Below, piece after piece: positions 28,116-36,871 of a DNA stretch of 64,000 nt (positions within the stretch are counted from its first letter, which is position 1; the number at the start of each line of letters is the position of its first letter). The stretch lies in contig CAJJAV010000006.1 in NCBI GenBank assembly GCA_905182125.1, forward strand, positions 30,760-94,759, written 5' to 3'. The position numbers were made by a program, and so were the translations under genes. The notes below the pieces were generated by a model, which was not told where the DNA came from, made no database searches, and was given only the letters and a program-made list of their open reading frames with translations. This DNA comes from an uncultured Candidatus Poseidoniales archaeon (GTDB taxonomy: Archaea > Thermoplasmatota > Poseidoniia > Poseidoniales > Poseidoniaceae).

Positions 28116-29321
28116 ATGACAAATAGGAACATGAATGGAAAAGATGACTGCGTCGAATGCGGTGCCGGTAAGATGGAACTGGACGCCGAAAAGGGCGAAC
28201 TCGAATGCAACACCTGCGGCATTGTCGCAAGTTCGGCTGATATCCTTGATACGAACCCTGGCAAGACCACCTATGGTGGTGAATCCGCAACTCATGAAGT
28301 GGTTCGCAACAACTGTGACCAGAACGCCAACATGGGAACAGGAGGCGGTTACATGGACACAAAGGGGCTTTCAGCAAGCGAACGCAAGAAGTGGAACCGA
28401 CTACGTAAAGTCAACCGCAGTACAACGCGACTCAAGCACCCTCTTGCTGAAGCAGTTCGTAAGAAGATCAAGGAGATGTACGGTTCCTTCGCTATGCAAG
28501 CGGCTGAACCGTTCGTCAAAATGATGTGCAAACCGCTCAAGGGCAACTTGGAACTGCAACGTCAAGCCCTGGACAATAAGGCCCTCAAAAAGCAACTTGG
28601 TATGCCCAAGCAGAGTATTTGTCGCAAGAAGACCGGGGTCCGGGGCAAAAGCACAGAACTCAACATCATCCTTCTGGCCATGGCAGCTGTCGAAGTCGCA
28701 GGCGAACTGGGGTTGCTCTCAAAGATGGACCGAAGGGCCGGAATGGCCCAGCACGACCTCACACGGAAGCAACTCGTCAATGCCAAGCGAACGTTGCTTA
28801 ACCACTTCAAAGCCCGAATCAAGATGGGTTGGGAAGAGAAGCCGCCAACAAAGACGCCCGATGACATTCGAGAAGATGGGGTTGACCAAGCGGTCGAGCA
28901 CATTCACGACATGCTGGATGAGTCTCTTGGTGAAGAACTGCTGGATGAGGTGAACTACGAGACCGAAGCACGGCTTGCTTTGCTTGGTGAAGGCAAGACG
29001 AGTGCACTGACTGCGAACACCGAAGTCCGCATGGCGGTTTGCGTCGCCTTCTTCGCCACCTTGGTCTCGATGGGCTTGCAAGCAGGCATGGCCGATCGGC
29101 TTGGCGCTGTGTTTGGCATGACTGGCAGTGGCATTCGTTCTCGCTACGAGGCGTTGTCTGCGGCCGAAAAGGCTGGCGAAGGCGACTACAACGGTGTCTT
29201 TCTTCGATGTGAGATGACGTGCTTAGAAATCCTAGCCACGCTGCAACCAGCCCACACGTTGATACAACGGGTCGGGCTCGGTGAAGTATGGTCAAACAAG
29301 GAAGGCTCTTCAGTCTCTTGA
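28116..29321 (+). CDS. Divergent TFIIB-family transcription factor
   Basis: 401 residues. An N-terminal zinc ribbon (CVECGAGKM...CNTCGIV) matches TFB, followed by a B-linker-like segment (SASERKKWNRLRKVNRST) and helices in the position of the first cyclin fold (HPLAEAVRKKIKEMYG). The remainder is longer and more divergent than the usual ~300-residue TFB and shows no clear paired cyclin repeats. It probably acts as an alternative initiation factor or a TFB-derived regulator. The ATG at 28116 has GGTGAT 5 bases upstream. It carries a long leader with two TATA candidates and overlaps the next gene by 34 bases. Confidence 0.75.
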   Translation: MTNRNMNGKDDCVECGAGKMELDAEKGELECNTCGIVASSADILDTNPGKTTYGGESATHEVVRNNCDQNANMGTGGGYMDTKGLSASERKKWNRLRKVNRSTTRLKHPLAEAVRKKIKEMYGSFAMQAAEPFVKMMCKPLKGNLELQRQALDNKALKKQLGMPKQSICRKKTGVRGKSTELNIILLAMAAVEVAGELGLLSKMDRRAGMAQHDLTRKQLVNAKRTLLNHFKARIKMGWEEKPPTKTPDDIREDGVDQAVEHIHDMLDESLGEELLDEVNYETEARLALLGEGKTSALTANTEVRMAVCVAFFATLVSMGLQAGMADRLGAVFGMTGSGIRSRYEALSAAEKAGEGDYNGVFLRCEMTCLEILATLQPAHTLIQRVGLGEVWSNKEGSSVS

Positions 29322-30169
29322 TTACGCTCGTGCTATGCTCTTCTGGAGCAAGCGCAGGGGTTGCAGAAACCCTTGAGGCAGGAGCCGTCTTTGGCGGCCA
29401 ATCCACTCAAGCCAACGAGACTTCAGCCAGCATTGTTAACCTGAGCGAGTTGCCAAACATCGTCGAAGTTTACACCGCCACATGGTGCTCCAACTGTGTG
29501 GACGTGGAGCATGCTTTGGATGATGTCGAAGCAAATGTTTCGATGCAACAATACCACATACACCGTTCGATTTCAGAAGTCCAAGACCCATTCGGAACCG
29601 ATATTATCGACAAAAGGTTCCACGATCGCTATGGCCGCTGGTCCCCACCAGCAGTGGTGTTTAACGGTACCACGATGGTGAGAGGGAGTGTTGCACAATC
29701 TGACAGCCTTCAGCAAGATTTCACCACCATAGTCGAACAACCATTGCTGCTTGGAAACGGCAGCAGTACGTTTGGTTGGACGCCCATGAGCGATTCCAAA
29801 GGGACCGTGACATGGAACCTCGATGTCGAAATGGCACAGTTTGGTGAAGGTACTCTTAGCGCCTACCTCTGGGTGGTCGAAGGGTCTGCATACTTCGAAG
29901 AAGGCTCCAATGGCCTCGGCGATTACCCTCACATCGTTCGAGACATCATACACCTCGGCAACGATACCCAAGGGAGCATGAGCGTTGACCTACCTGCAAC
30001 TTTTGATGGAGATGATCTCTCTGTCCACCTTATTTACCAGTTCAATCCCTTAATCCCTGAGGAACCGGTCGTTCCAACGCCAGTTGTGGATGAAGAAACC
30101 GTTCCCTTTCTCTCCAGCATATCGACGCTCGCTATGGTTGGTGTTGCTGTAGCCGTTCGCCGTTCATAA
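29288..30169 (+). CDS. Exported thioredoxin-like protein with C-terminal membrane anchor
   Basis: 293 residues. A signal peptide (RLFSLLITLVLCSSGASA) is followed by a thioredoxin-like segment with the redox motif ATWCSNC near residue 68 and SPPAVVFNGT in the cis-Pro region. A beta-rich domain follows (residues ~150-265), and the end is a Pro/Val stalk plus a short hydrophobic helix and Arg-Arg (LAMVGVAVAVRRS), reminiscent of sorted archaeal C-termini. It probably acts in thiol chemistry outside the membrane. The start lies 34 bases inside the TFB-like gene. It converges, with no gap, on the orphan gene at 30170. Confidence 0.8.
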   Translation: MVKQGRLFSLLITLVLCSSGASAGVAETLEAGAVFGGQSTQANETSASIVNLSELPNIVEVYTATWCSNCVDVEHALDDVEANVSMQQYHIHRSISEVQDPFGTDIIDKRFHDRYGRWSPPAVVFNGTTMVRGSVAQSDSLQQDFTTIVEQPLLLGNGSSTFGWTPMSDSKGTVTWNLDVEMAQFGEGTLSAYLWVVEGSAYFEEGSNGLGDYPHIVRDIIHLGNDTQGSMSVDLPATFDGDDLSVHLIYQFNPLIPEEPVVPTPVVDEETVPFLSSISTLAMVGVAVAVRRS

Positions 30170-32560
30170 TCACGGTTGGAAATCCCCTTCCATCCGAGGC
30201 CCTGGATTGTCACGAAGATCTATGCCCAATTCCCAACGGAATTCTGGTACTGCCTCCGGCGCCTGTTGAACGTCCATGTAATGCCACCACCAAGGTGGAG
30301 CGCCCCGAAGTCCAAAGCGCTCTTGGGCCCGATTGAGGCTCTCACTTAGATTTCTGCGGGCCCACTGGCGTGGATGGTCTCTACGAAGATAGATGATGCG
30401 CCCTTGCTCGTGGTCTTCCTCTACGTACCCAAGTAAGGTTGCGAAGCTGCGTACTAATCGTCGTTCCGCCCCATTCCGAAGCGTCACGTTAAGCATACAA
30501 TGCTCGAATTGTAATTCGCCACCGTCTGCTGCATCAAATCGAAGATTGGACCCGATAGGTTGGAGCAGCATCGCTTCCCATAGCCTGGGGAACACTTCGC
30601 AGAATCGGCGCTCTCCGTTCCGGATATCCCCGATAACGCCAGCGATTTCTGGTTGGCCGTGATTTCTCAAAAACATCCAATCGTTGCGCTGGAAGTCGTC
30701 GATGTAATTGCCGGCACGCCCTTCATCAGCGACCACCTCTTTCGATTCTTCGAGAAGGAATGCAAGAGACTTCCCCCACATTTCAGCCATCGCTTGAATC
30801 GGCACGGGACGTTTCGCTGCAACAGCATGCTCAACAAGCGTACTAGCCCCTCCTGCTTGACCGTTGACTGGAATGTAATTCTGTTGATTATGTCGGTTCC
30901 GGTGTTCCAGGTATCGGAAATGGCGACGGTTGCCAGGTGGAACCACTTCGTTGTCTACCTCGTGATACTGATCACGAAATTCTTTCAACCAGGAAGGCGC
31001 AACCATCCCGTTCAAACTTTGCAGCACCTGTTTGAGTTGGGAGACTGCTCCTTCGTCGAGCAGAGCAAGATGAGATTCATCTAAAACTCTGGGAAACCCA
31101 AGGGGGGATTGGTGGCCGAGGTACTCAAGCAAAGGGGGAATTTGGCGGGTGCTGCCGACATCATCCAAGAGGGTGAGGACAACCGAAGCCATGGTATCAC
31201 CGAGTGGAACTGACGTGTGGAAGTTGCCTTGATGAATGCACACAGATGTTGTGCGTCGCGGGAGCAGGGAGCCGATGATGCGAATCATGAATGGAGCTCC
31301 GTGAACGCCTCGACCAACGGACACTTCGTAGAAATGGCCGAGACGCCCCACCACGAGTATGTGCTTCTGATGAACGAAAGCCCGTCCGCCGCTGCCTTCG
31401 ATGATGTCGTTCAAAAATTCTATTGAACGTTTGAGGGGCGGGGCGACGTGCGTTGGAGTTGCACCAAGCGAGGTCCAGTCATGTTGGATTGCGAACATCG
31501 TTTCACCTGAATGCGACGTCACTGGGGAAAGTGCCAATGATAAAAGAAGGGCCCAGATAGCAGGGTTTTCGGGAACATTGGTGTGGAGGGAAGTTCCTTT
31601 TTTGGTCCGAACACGAAGTTTCAATTTTGAACCGGTGATCCGCAGGGGCCACTTCACGGGCGCATTTCCTTGTTGTGTGCCTCGGTAATTCTTCCAGCGT
31701 TGCAGCCAAGGGTATGTGTTGAGTTCTTCGAGAGCTGGTGGATGGTTGAGGAAAGCCTCCACGATGTTGCCATCAAAACCTCCTCGTGTGTCCAAGCGCT
31801 GCCGGATGTCCCTTGCCCAAGCGGCAAGAGGGTGAAGTATGTGATTTCGAGGCGGGGGGATATGCTCTTCCGCCATCCACCCAACCCAAGTTAACAGGCC
31901 GTTGACAGCATGCTTGCTTGGCTGGTTGACTCTGCGTAAGAGTCGGCGACGTTGGTAGAAATTATCCTGCCCTCGCCTTTGATCATTGTTACCGGGCATT
32001 GCTTCGGGCAGAGCAACTGGGTTCGAGCAACCAAAGACAATCAACAACTTGCTCAAGTCCCATCCGACTCTGATTTTTGGTGACGATAACACACGAAGGA
32101 GCGATACGGTCGGGACTGCGCAGGGGAGTTTTCGGCCGTTCATACTTACCGTATCGTCTTGAAATGAAAAGTGGAGCCCATCATGCATCAAAAATCCACG
32201 GTGAAGGATCAAGCGTTCTTCTGAAGAGAGCTTGAACCCTTGCTCGATGTGATCGATGACGGCTGTGATCTCTTGCTCAGACGCGGGGGGTTCCAAAACC
32301 GGATCTGATGCCTCTGGCAATCGAGCCCAATGCACATCCTCAGAACTTTCGTAAGCACGCTGTAATGCCTTCCACCGTTGTTTCGTGTTTGGATGGGGCC
32401 CCCCAAGAGCGACGGCGACTTCGTTGTGAAGCATTTCTGGAATTTTGAAATCCCACGCCGTTTTTGGAGCACCACGGATCAGTGATGCACAAAGTTCGCA
32501 CGGAGAGGTTGGTTTCTTACGCCCGCACACATCACATTTGTTGCGGATTCTTCCTGTCAT
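30170..32560 (-). CDS. Large protein of unknown function with N-terminal zinc ribbon
   Basis: About 796 residues from the ATG at 32560; the ORF-track start four codons upstream is TTG. The N-terminus is CDVCGRKKPTSPCELC, a compact four-Cys zinc site. The rest is soluble and Arg/Trp-rich, with no P-loop, no membrane helix and no catalytic motif I recognise. Notable segments are PPLLEYLGHQSPLGFP, NRRHFRYLEHRNRHNQQNYIP and WWWHYMDVQQAPEAVPEF. It lies 29 bases downstream of threonine aldolase in a same-strand run that begins at mcm. A nucleic-acid-related role is suggested only by the ribbon and basic patches. Confidence 0.75.
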   Translation of the reverse strand: MTGRIRNKCDVCGRKKPTSPCELCASLIRGAPKTAWDFKIPEMLHNEVAVALGGPHPNTKQRWKALQRAYESSEDVHWARLPEASDPVLEPPASEQEITAVIDHIEQGFKLSSEERLILHRGFLMHDGLHFSFQDDTVSMNGRKLPCAVPTVSLLRVLSSPKIRVGWDLSKLLIVFGCSNPVALPEAMPGNNDQRRGQDNFYQRRRLLRRVNQPSKHAVNGLLTWVGWMAEEHIPPPRNHILHPLAAWARDIRQRLDTRGGFDGNIVEAFLNHPPALEELNTYPWLQRWKNYRGTQQGNAPVKWPLRITGSKLKLRVRTKKGTSLHTNVPENPAIWALLLSLALSPVTSHSGETMFAIQHDWTSLGATPTHVAPPLKRSIEFLNDIIEGSGGRAFVHQKHILVVGRLGHFYEVSVGRGVHGAPFMIRIIGSLLPRRTTSVCIHQGNFHTSVPLGDTMASVVLTLLDDVGSTRQIPPLLEYLGHQSPLGFPRVLDESHLALLDEGAVSQLKQVLQSLNGMVAPSWLKEFRDQYHEVDNEVVPPGNRRHFRYLEHRNRHNQQNYIPVNGQAGGASTLVEHAVAAKRPVPIQAMAEMWGKSLAFLLEESKEVVADEGRAGNYIDDFQRNDWMFLRNHGQPEIAGVIGDIRNGERRFCEVFPRLWEAMLLQPIGSNLRFDAADGGELQFEHCMLNVTLRNGAERRLVRSFATLLGYVEEDHEQGRIIYLRRDHPRQWARRNLSESLNRAQERFGLRGAPPWWWHYMDVQQAPEAVPEFRWELGIDLRDNPGPRMEGDFQP

Positions 32561-32589
32561 GGAAGTTTTCAATTCAAGGCTTTATGAAC

Positions 32590-33633
32590 TCAGTTAAGTG
32601 ATTTGAAGATGTCAATCACCGCTTCCACATCTTCATCGGTGACGTGAAGGTGGACAACAATCCTACAACTGTTTGGCCCAATGTCGAGTACATCGACGCC
32701 GGCAGTGGACAACTCGTTGACAATCGTGGTGGCGTCAACCGTCGAGTCGAAGTAAACCATGTTGGTCTCCACGGTTGATAAATCGACTGAAAAGCCCTCC
32801 AATTCATCGATTGATTTTGCAATCCTTGTCGTACGGGCATGGTCCTCTGCCATACGATCTACATGGTGGTCGAGAGCGTGTAAGCCACCGGCTGCGAGCA
32901 TTCCAGCCTGCCTCATTCCGCCACCAAACATCTTGCGCCAACGGTGGGCTTGGGTGATGAATGAAGTTGAACCAACGAGCAGAGAGCCAATGGGTGCACC
33001 GAGGCCTTTCGAGAGGCAAATGGAAATTGAATCATAGTCCCGTACCATTCGATCGAGTGGCGTGTTTGTGGCAACTGTGGCGTTGAACACCCGGGCCCCA
33101 TCCATGTGAACAGCGCAGTTGTTTGCTTTTGCCACGGCAGCAATTTCATCGAGGGTCGATTGTGGATAACAGGCGCCTCCACCACGGTTGGAAGTGTTTT
33201 CGACGCACACCAATGTTCCATCTGGGTAGTGAGACAACGATCCTGCTTGCTTTCGGATCGCTCCTTGAACATCGTCGGGGCGCATAAGGCCGCCATGCAC
33301 GTCAACCAAAGCAATCGAAGCACCGCACAGGGCAGCATACCCGCCACCTTCGTAGATGTAGATGTGGCTGTTCTTTGCGGTAATGATTTCATCGCCGGGA
33401 GAGGTGTGGCAACGCAAAGCGATTGCATTCGCCATGGTTCCCGATGGAACAAACAGAGCAGCTTCTTTGCCACACATGGTTGCAATCCTCGCTTCGAGTT
33501 GCTTGACGGTGGGGTCGTCGCCGAGGACATCGTCGCCAACCGCAGCCGTGTGCATTGCTTCGCGCATTGCAGGGGTTGGCTGTGTGACGGTGTCAGAGCG
33601 CAGATCGATTCGGCTTGATGAATAGTGGCGCAT
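32590..33633 (-). CDS. ltaE: Low-specificity L-threonine aldolase
   Basis: 347 residues, fold-type I PLP enzyme. RIDLRSDTVTQPTPAMREAM at the N-terminus, GDDVLGDDPTV, LFVPSGTMANAIAL, HIYIYEGGG, VENTSNRGGG, HMDGARVFNA, and the PLP-lysine motif SICLSKGLGAPIGS (near residue 207) are all classic. It cleaves threonine/allo-threonine to glycine and acetaldehyde in the cytoplasm. It is 41 bases downstream of a pth2 gene on the same strand. Confidence 0.95.
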   Translation of the reverse strand: MRHYSSSRIDLRSDTVTQPTPAMREAMHTAAVGDDVLGDDPTVKQLEARIATMCGKEAALFVPSGTMANAIALRCHTSPGDEIITAKNSHIYIYEGGGYAALCGASIALVDVHGGLMRPDDVQGAIRKQAGSLSHYPDGTLVCVENTSNRGGGACYPQSTLDEIAAVAKANNCAVHMDGARVFNATVATNTPLDRMVRDYDSISICLSKGLGAPIGSLLVGSTSFITQAHRWRKMFGGGMRQAGMLAAGGLHALDHHVDRMAEDHARTTRIAKSIDELEGFSVDLSTVETNMVYFDSTVDATTIVNELSTAGVDVLDIGPNSCRIVVHLHVTDEDVEAVIDIFKSLN

Positions 33634-33674
33634 GATGTTGCCACAGCGCCCCCCTTCATCAAGACGGTGGCGAT

Positions 33675-34091
33675 TTAGAGCAGTTTGAGAGCCCCGGTCA
33701 CAGGTTCTAATTTCGCTTCTTCGGCTGGGCCAAGGACCAAAATTGTGAATGAACCACTGGGAATTTGAGTGTGGCCTGCATCATGAACTCGGGCTGTGAG
33801 GATGTTGAGTTCTTTCGCCTCCTGCTCCAGCCGTTCAAGGTGTGCAGCATCCGTCCCCTTAACGCAGATTTTCTTCTGTCCGGAGGAGAGCCAAGATTCG
33901 AGGTAAGCAGGGCGCTCCTTGCCTGCCTTCATCGTCGCAATCACAGCGCCATGGCCAACTTGGGCAGCGATTTTCCCTTTGCCCATTTTTAGGCCATGAT
34001 TAACCACGAGCACCATCTTAACTTCTTCTTCAGGTGCGTTGCCTTGGGTGCGTGGGGCGGTCATGCTGTGAATGAATGAACGAAGACCCAT
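33675..34091 (-). CDS. pth2: Peptidyl-tRNA hydrolase, Pth2 family (copy 1)
   Basis: 138 residues. MVLVVNHGLKMGKGKIAAQVGHGAV, KKICVKGTD, RVHDAGHTQIPSGSFTILVLGP match archaeal/eukaryotic Pth2, which frees tRNA from stalled peptidyl-tRNA. The N-terminal ~25 residues are an extra extension; an internal ATG at 34064 is an alternative start. A second, more divergent Pth2 lies 14 bases upstream. Confidence 0.92.
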   Translation of the reverse strand: MGLRSFIHSMTAPRTQGNAPEEEVKMVLVVNHGLKMGKGKIAAQVGHGAVIATMKAGKERPAYLESWLSSGQKKICVKGTDAAHLERLEQEAKELNILTARVHDAGHTQIPSGSFTILVLGPAEEAKLEPVTGALKLL

Positions 34092-34105
34092 GCTGGTTCG
34101 TGGCG

Positions 34106-34474
34106 TCAGTAGGGTTTCAATTCTCCGACGAGGGCGTCGATGGCGCGCCGAGGCCCTGGGCCAAGACCAAGAACGGTGATGGTGCCAGGCTCCACCTCTG
34201 TGTGGCCTGCATCTTTGACGAGGTAACTGACGATGCCTACCGATTGCGCTTGGCCAGCAAGACGTTGGAGTTCAGCAAGATCTTCTGCCTTGAGGCAGAT
34301 TTTCCGAGCCCCGGATTGGCGCCATCGTTCAACCAATCGCCCATTTGATTTCTTGGCGTTAAGGGTGCAGGAAACCGCTGCATGGGCGCATTGCACTGCA
34401 ACCTTACCAGCCGACAATTTGAGATCGTGACGAACGATGAGAGCCATCGTTGGTTCATCAAGCGTCGATGCCAT
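34106..34474 (-). CDS. Pth2-family protein (copy 2, tandem paralogue)
   Basis: 122 residues. MALIVRHDLKLSAGKVAVQCAHAAV, ARKICLKAEDLAELQRL, YLVKDAGHTEVEPGTITVLGLGPG is the same Pth2 architecture as the neighbour. Core residues of the family (Lys-x-x-Gln-x-x-H-A and DAGHT) are retained, so activity is plausible. The typical archaeal form is single-copy, so one of the two may have a modified role. Its start overlaps the end of the ECF S-component gene by 17 bases. Confidence 0.9.
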   Translation of the reverse strand: MASTLDEPTMALIVRHDLKLSAGKVAVQCAHAAVSCTLNAKKSNGRLVERWRQSGARKICLKAEDLAELQRLAGQAQSVGIVSYLVKDAGHTEVEPGTITVLGLGPGPRRAIDALVGELKPY

Positions 34475-35117
34475 GGCTGTCCATCACCGCGTATTCCAAT
34501 GCTTCAATTGTTGGTTGGCGCACCAAGAGGCTGCTGAACCAAGCACCAAACCAAATTGCAAAGGTGAGGTTACCCAAGGCGTGCAGACCATCAAACGGAA
34601 GGCCGTTGACCAGGTACAACAAGAAATCCATGGCACCAAAGGTACCGTCGAGGATTGAAAATGAGACGATGATGCCAAACAAAAAGGCCGATACAACAGC
34701 AGCAAAACAGGTACGTCCAGCATTGTAAACGCCATCGACGACGAGTGAGAAATTCGCTCCAAAGACGGCAATCGTCGACCAACCTGCGGCTTGGAATAAC
34801 GTCCACCAGCCATCGCCCATGAAGAAATTCGACAGCATAGCAACCATGACGGCAAACGCTGCTCCACGCCGTGCACCGAGCTGGGCTCCCACGAGGAGAC
34901 ATGCGACTGTGACAGGTTGAATGTTTGGAAGAGGCTGCATAACGACGCGGAGCAAAGAAACGCTCAACACAAGCGTTGCCATCAGGACAACGTCGTGGAC
35001 TGAACGGCGGTTTTGACCAGCGAGAAGCCAGAAAGCAGCTCCAAGCAAAAGCACATCCAGAACCAATCCCATTGTTGGAGAAAGTTCGGGACCGTGGGTG
35101 CCTAGGGCTCGGAACAT
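34458..35117 (-). CDS. ECF transporter S component (CbrT/QueT-like membrane protein)
   Basis: About 219 residues from the ATG at 35117 (MFRALGTHGPE), which has GGTGGCC just upstream; the longer ORF-track form begins at a GTG inside the upstream gene. Five to six hydrophobic helices include the S-component signatures LPNIQPVTVACLLVGAQLG, SNFFMGDGWWTLFQAAGW and a late LLYLVNGLPFDGLHALGN. Such proteins bind a vitamin and dock on a shared ATPase/T module, not seen here. The adjacent DUF4430 surface protein suggests a corrinoid-type ligand; this is inference. Confidence 0.78.
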   Translation of the reverse strand: MFRALGTHGPELSPTMGLVLDVLLLGAAFWLLAGQNRRSVHDVVLMATLVLSVSLLRVVMQPLPNIQPVTVACLLVGAQLGARRGAAFAVMVAMLSNFFMGDGWWTLFQAAGWSTIAVFGANFSLVVDGVYNAGRTCFAAVVSAFLFGIIVSFSILDGTFGAMDFLLYLVNGLPFDGLHALGNLTFAIWFGAWFSSLLVRQPTIEALEYAVMDSHGIDA

Positions 35118-35149
35118 ATCAATGGCCACCGGCCCCCCCGATTTGAGGC

Positions 35150-36871
35150 TTACCTCGCTTCCACTGGGTACCACTGCACTATCGAGGCGGCATCAAGCAT
35201 GGCTGAGTCGGCAGCGAGGGTTGCTAAACGCCCATCCACAGTGTACTCCCAGCCTTCACCCGTCACGCCTTCAAAAGCCACGACGTAAATCCCTAAGCTG
35301 GTGCTTTCTACCCGGATTTCGAGGCCGAGTTCTTCACAAGCAGCCATGGTAAGTTCGTAGGCATTGGTGTACCCTTCAAGTCCACCGACCGAATGAAGTT
35401 CCCCCTCGATGGTGATCGAAACAATTTGCGTTCCTCTCCAAGATTCATTCCATGATGAATCCCATGCCTCTTGTGCTTCAGCATCAGAAGTATTTTCTTG
35501 AATGAACTGAGACCATTGCACTGCCACTTGATCAACGATCAGAAGAGCAATGATGAGCAAGTAGATGCTTAAGAATCTCAACACTGATGTGCCTTTGTTC
35601 CGGAGGAATTGGACACCTGCGGCGCCGAGTGAAAGGAACAACAGAAACGTCATGCCTTGGACAAACCAGTCGAATTCCATCTGATCGACTTCGATGTTCT
35701 CAACAGCGGGAGTCTGGTTTGAGGTGTAGACATAGACCACGCTGTCATCGCTACCAAAGGCAAGATAGGTCATCTCCTCGTAAGTGAGGGACCCTGGCGC
35801 AGAAGTTGCGTAGCCGTCCGCCCCTGTCGTGAATACCTCGAGCAAGAGGCCGCCACTTGAGGACACATTGACGAAGCCCCAGCCACGTTCAAGACCATTG
35901 AATGGGAGTGAAAACTGACCTTCGCCCAACACCCCTATTTCACCGTTTGAGCGGAAGGAAACCCGACTGGTCTCTTCACAGGAATCCGCACAACTGAACA
36001 AGCGGATGGCTTCTGAATCGGCTGAGAGTACAAATGAATCGTACATCACCGGGACGGCAGGGGAGGTACCGGTTCGAAGGGTCGATTTGGAGGTGAAATC
36101 GTCAACATCGATGAGATGAACCGTGCTGAATGGCACCCCTTGAACTTGAACGAAAAGTCCCGCTGTTGTCATCAGTGGTGCGTGTCGAATCTTGCCTTCT
36201 CCGAGATCGATGGAACGCACAACGCCATCTCGAGTGACGCCCCAGAGAAGTCCGGATTCATCACCCAAGAAATATTCCTCGGCCCCGATGGTGACGCCAT
36301 TACGCCACCCAAGGCCTGTTTGTGCCTCCATTTCGAGCAGTCCGTTCGAGGCGCAAAGGGCAACAACGCCGGAGCGAGTTGGGGCAACAATACGATCTTC
36401 GTCGACTGCCATAGCCCCTGTGATTCCCCAAATTGTTGGCTCGGATTGATGGGCCCAAATCAAGGCGCCATCGTCGGTTGATCTGGCTTCAATCTGACCA
36501 TCGGACCAGCCAACGATGAGCATGTTTGGCCACGAGCCGCACGGCCCTTCTCCCTCTGCGACATGAAGCAATGGAGCCATATCATGGTGGGTCGAATTCG
36601 CATTGGTGTGCGACCAAAGGGGTTCGCCATCAAGTGAAAAAGCCGCCAAGGCTGGTGAATTGTCCCCTCCCCATGAAGCGGATGTGCGAACAAACAATTG
36701 CTGATCGACAAAGAGGGGGGCGGTGGTGATGTAAGAACCACCGAAATCATATGTCCAATCGAGGGTGTAAGTTTCCTCAAACGCCCCAGGTTCTGCACTT
36801 GCATTTACCGCTGGCAACGTGAACAGAACCAGTGCGGCAAGAAGCAACGGACGGAGGTCCATTTTGTTCAC
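35150..36871 (-). CDS. Surface beta-propeller protein with C-terminal DUF4430 domain
   Basis: 573 residues. The start is GTG, overlapping the gatE stop as GTGA. A signal peptide (LLLAALVLFTLPAVNASA) leads into PQQ/WD-like propeller repeats (DGQIEARSTDDGALIW, GVVALCASNGLLEME). Two hydrophobic helices follow around residues 405-450 (FVQGMTFLLFLSLGAAGVQF and LRFLSIYLLIIALLIVDQVAV), and then a C-terminal beta-grasp segment matching DUF4430, the transcobalamin C-terminal-like fold: QIVSITIEGE, YELTMAACEELGLE, GEGWEYTVDG, IVQWYPVE. With the adjacent ECF S component it may form a corrinoid-capture unit. Confidence 0.78.
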   Translation of the reverse strand: MNKMDLRPLLLAALVLFTLPAVNASAEPGAFEETYTLDWTYDFGGSYITTAPLFVDQQLFVRTSASWGGDNSPALAAFSLDGEPLWSHTNANSTHHDMAPLLHVAEGEGPCGSWPNMLIVGWSDGQIEARSTDDGALIWAHQSEPTIWGITGAMAVDEDRIVAPTRSGVVALCASNGLLEMEAQTGLGWRNGVTIGAEEYFLGDESGLLWGVTRDGVVRSIDLGEGKIRHAPLMTTAGLFVQVQGVPFSTVHLIDVDDFTSKSTLRTGTSPAVPVMYDSFVLSADSEAIRLFSCADSCEETSRVSFRSNGEIGVLGEGQFSLPFNGLERGWGFVNVSSSGGLLLEVFTTGADGYATSAPGSLTYEEMTYLAFGSDDSVVYVYTSNQTPAVENIEVDQMEFDWFVQGMTFLLFLSLGAAGVQFLRNKGTSVLRFLSIYLLIIALLIVDQVAVQWSQFIQENTSDAEAQEAWDSSWNESWRGTQIVSITIEGELHSVGGLEGYTNAYELTMAACEELGLEIRVESTSLGIYVVAFEGVTGEGWEYTVDGRLATLAADSAMLDAASIVQWYPVEAR

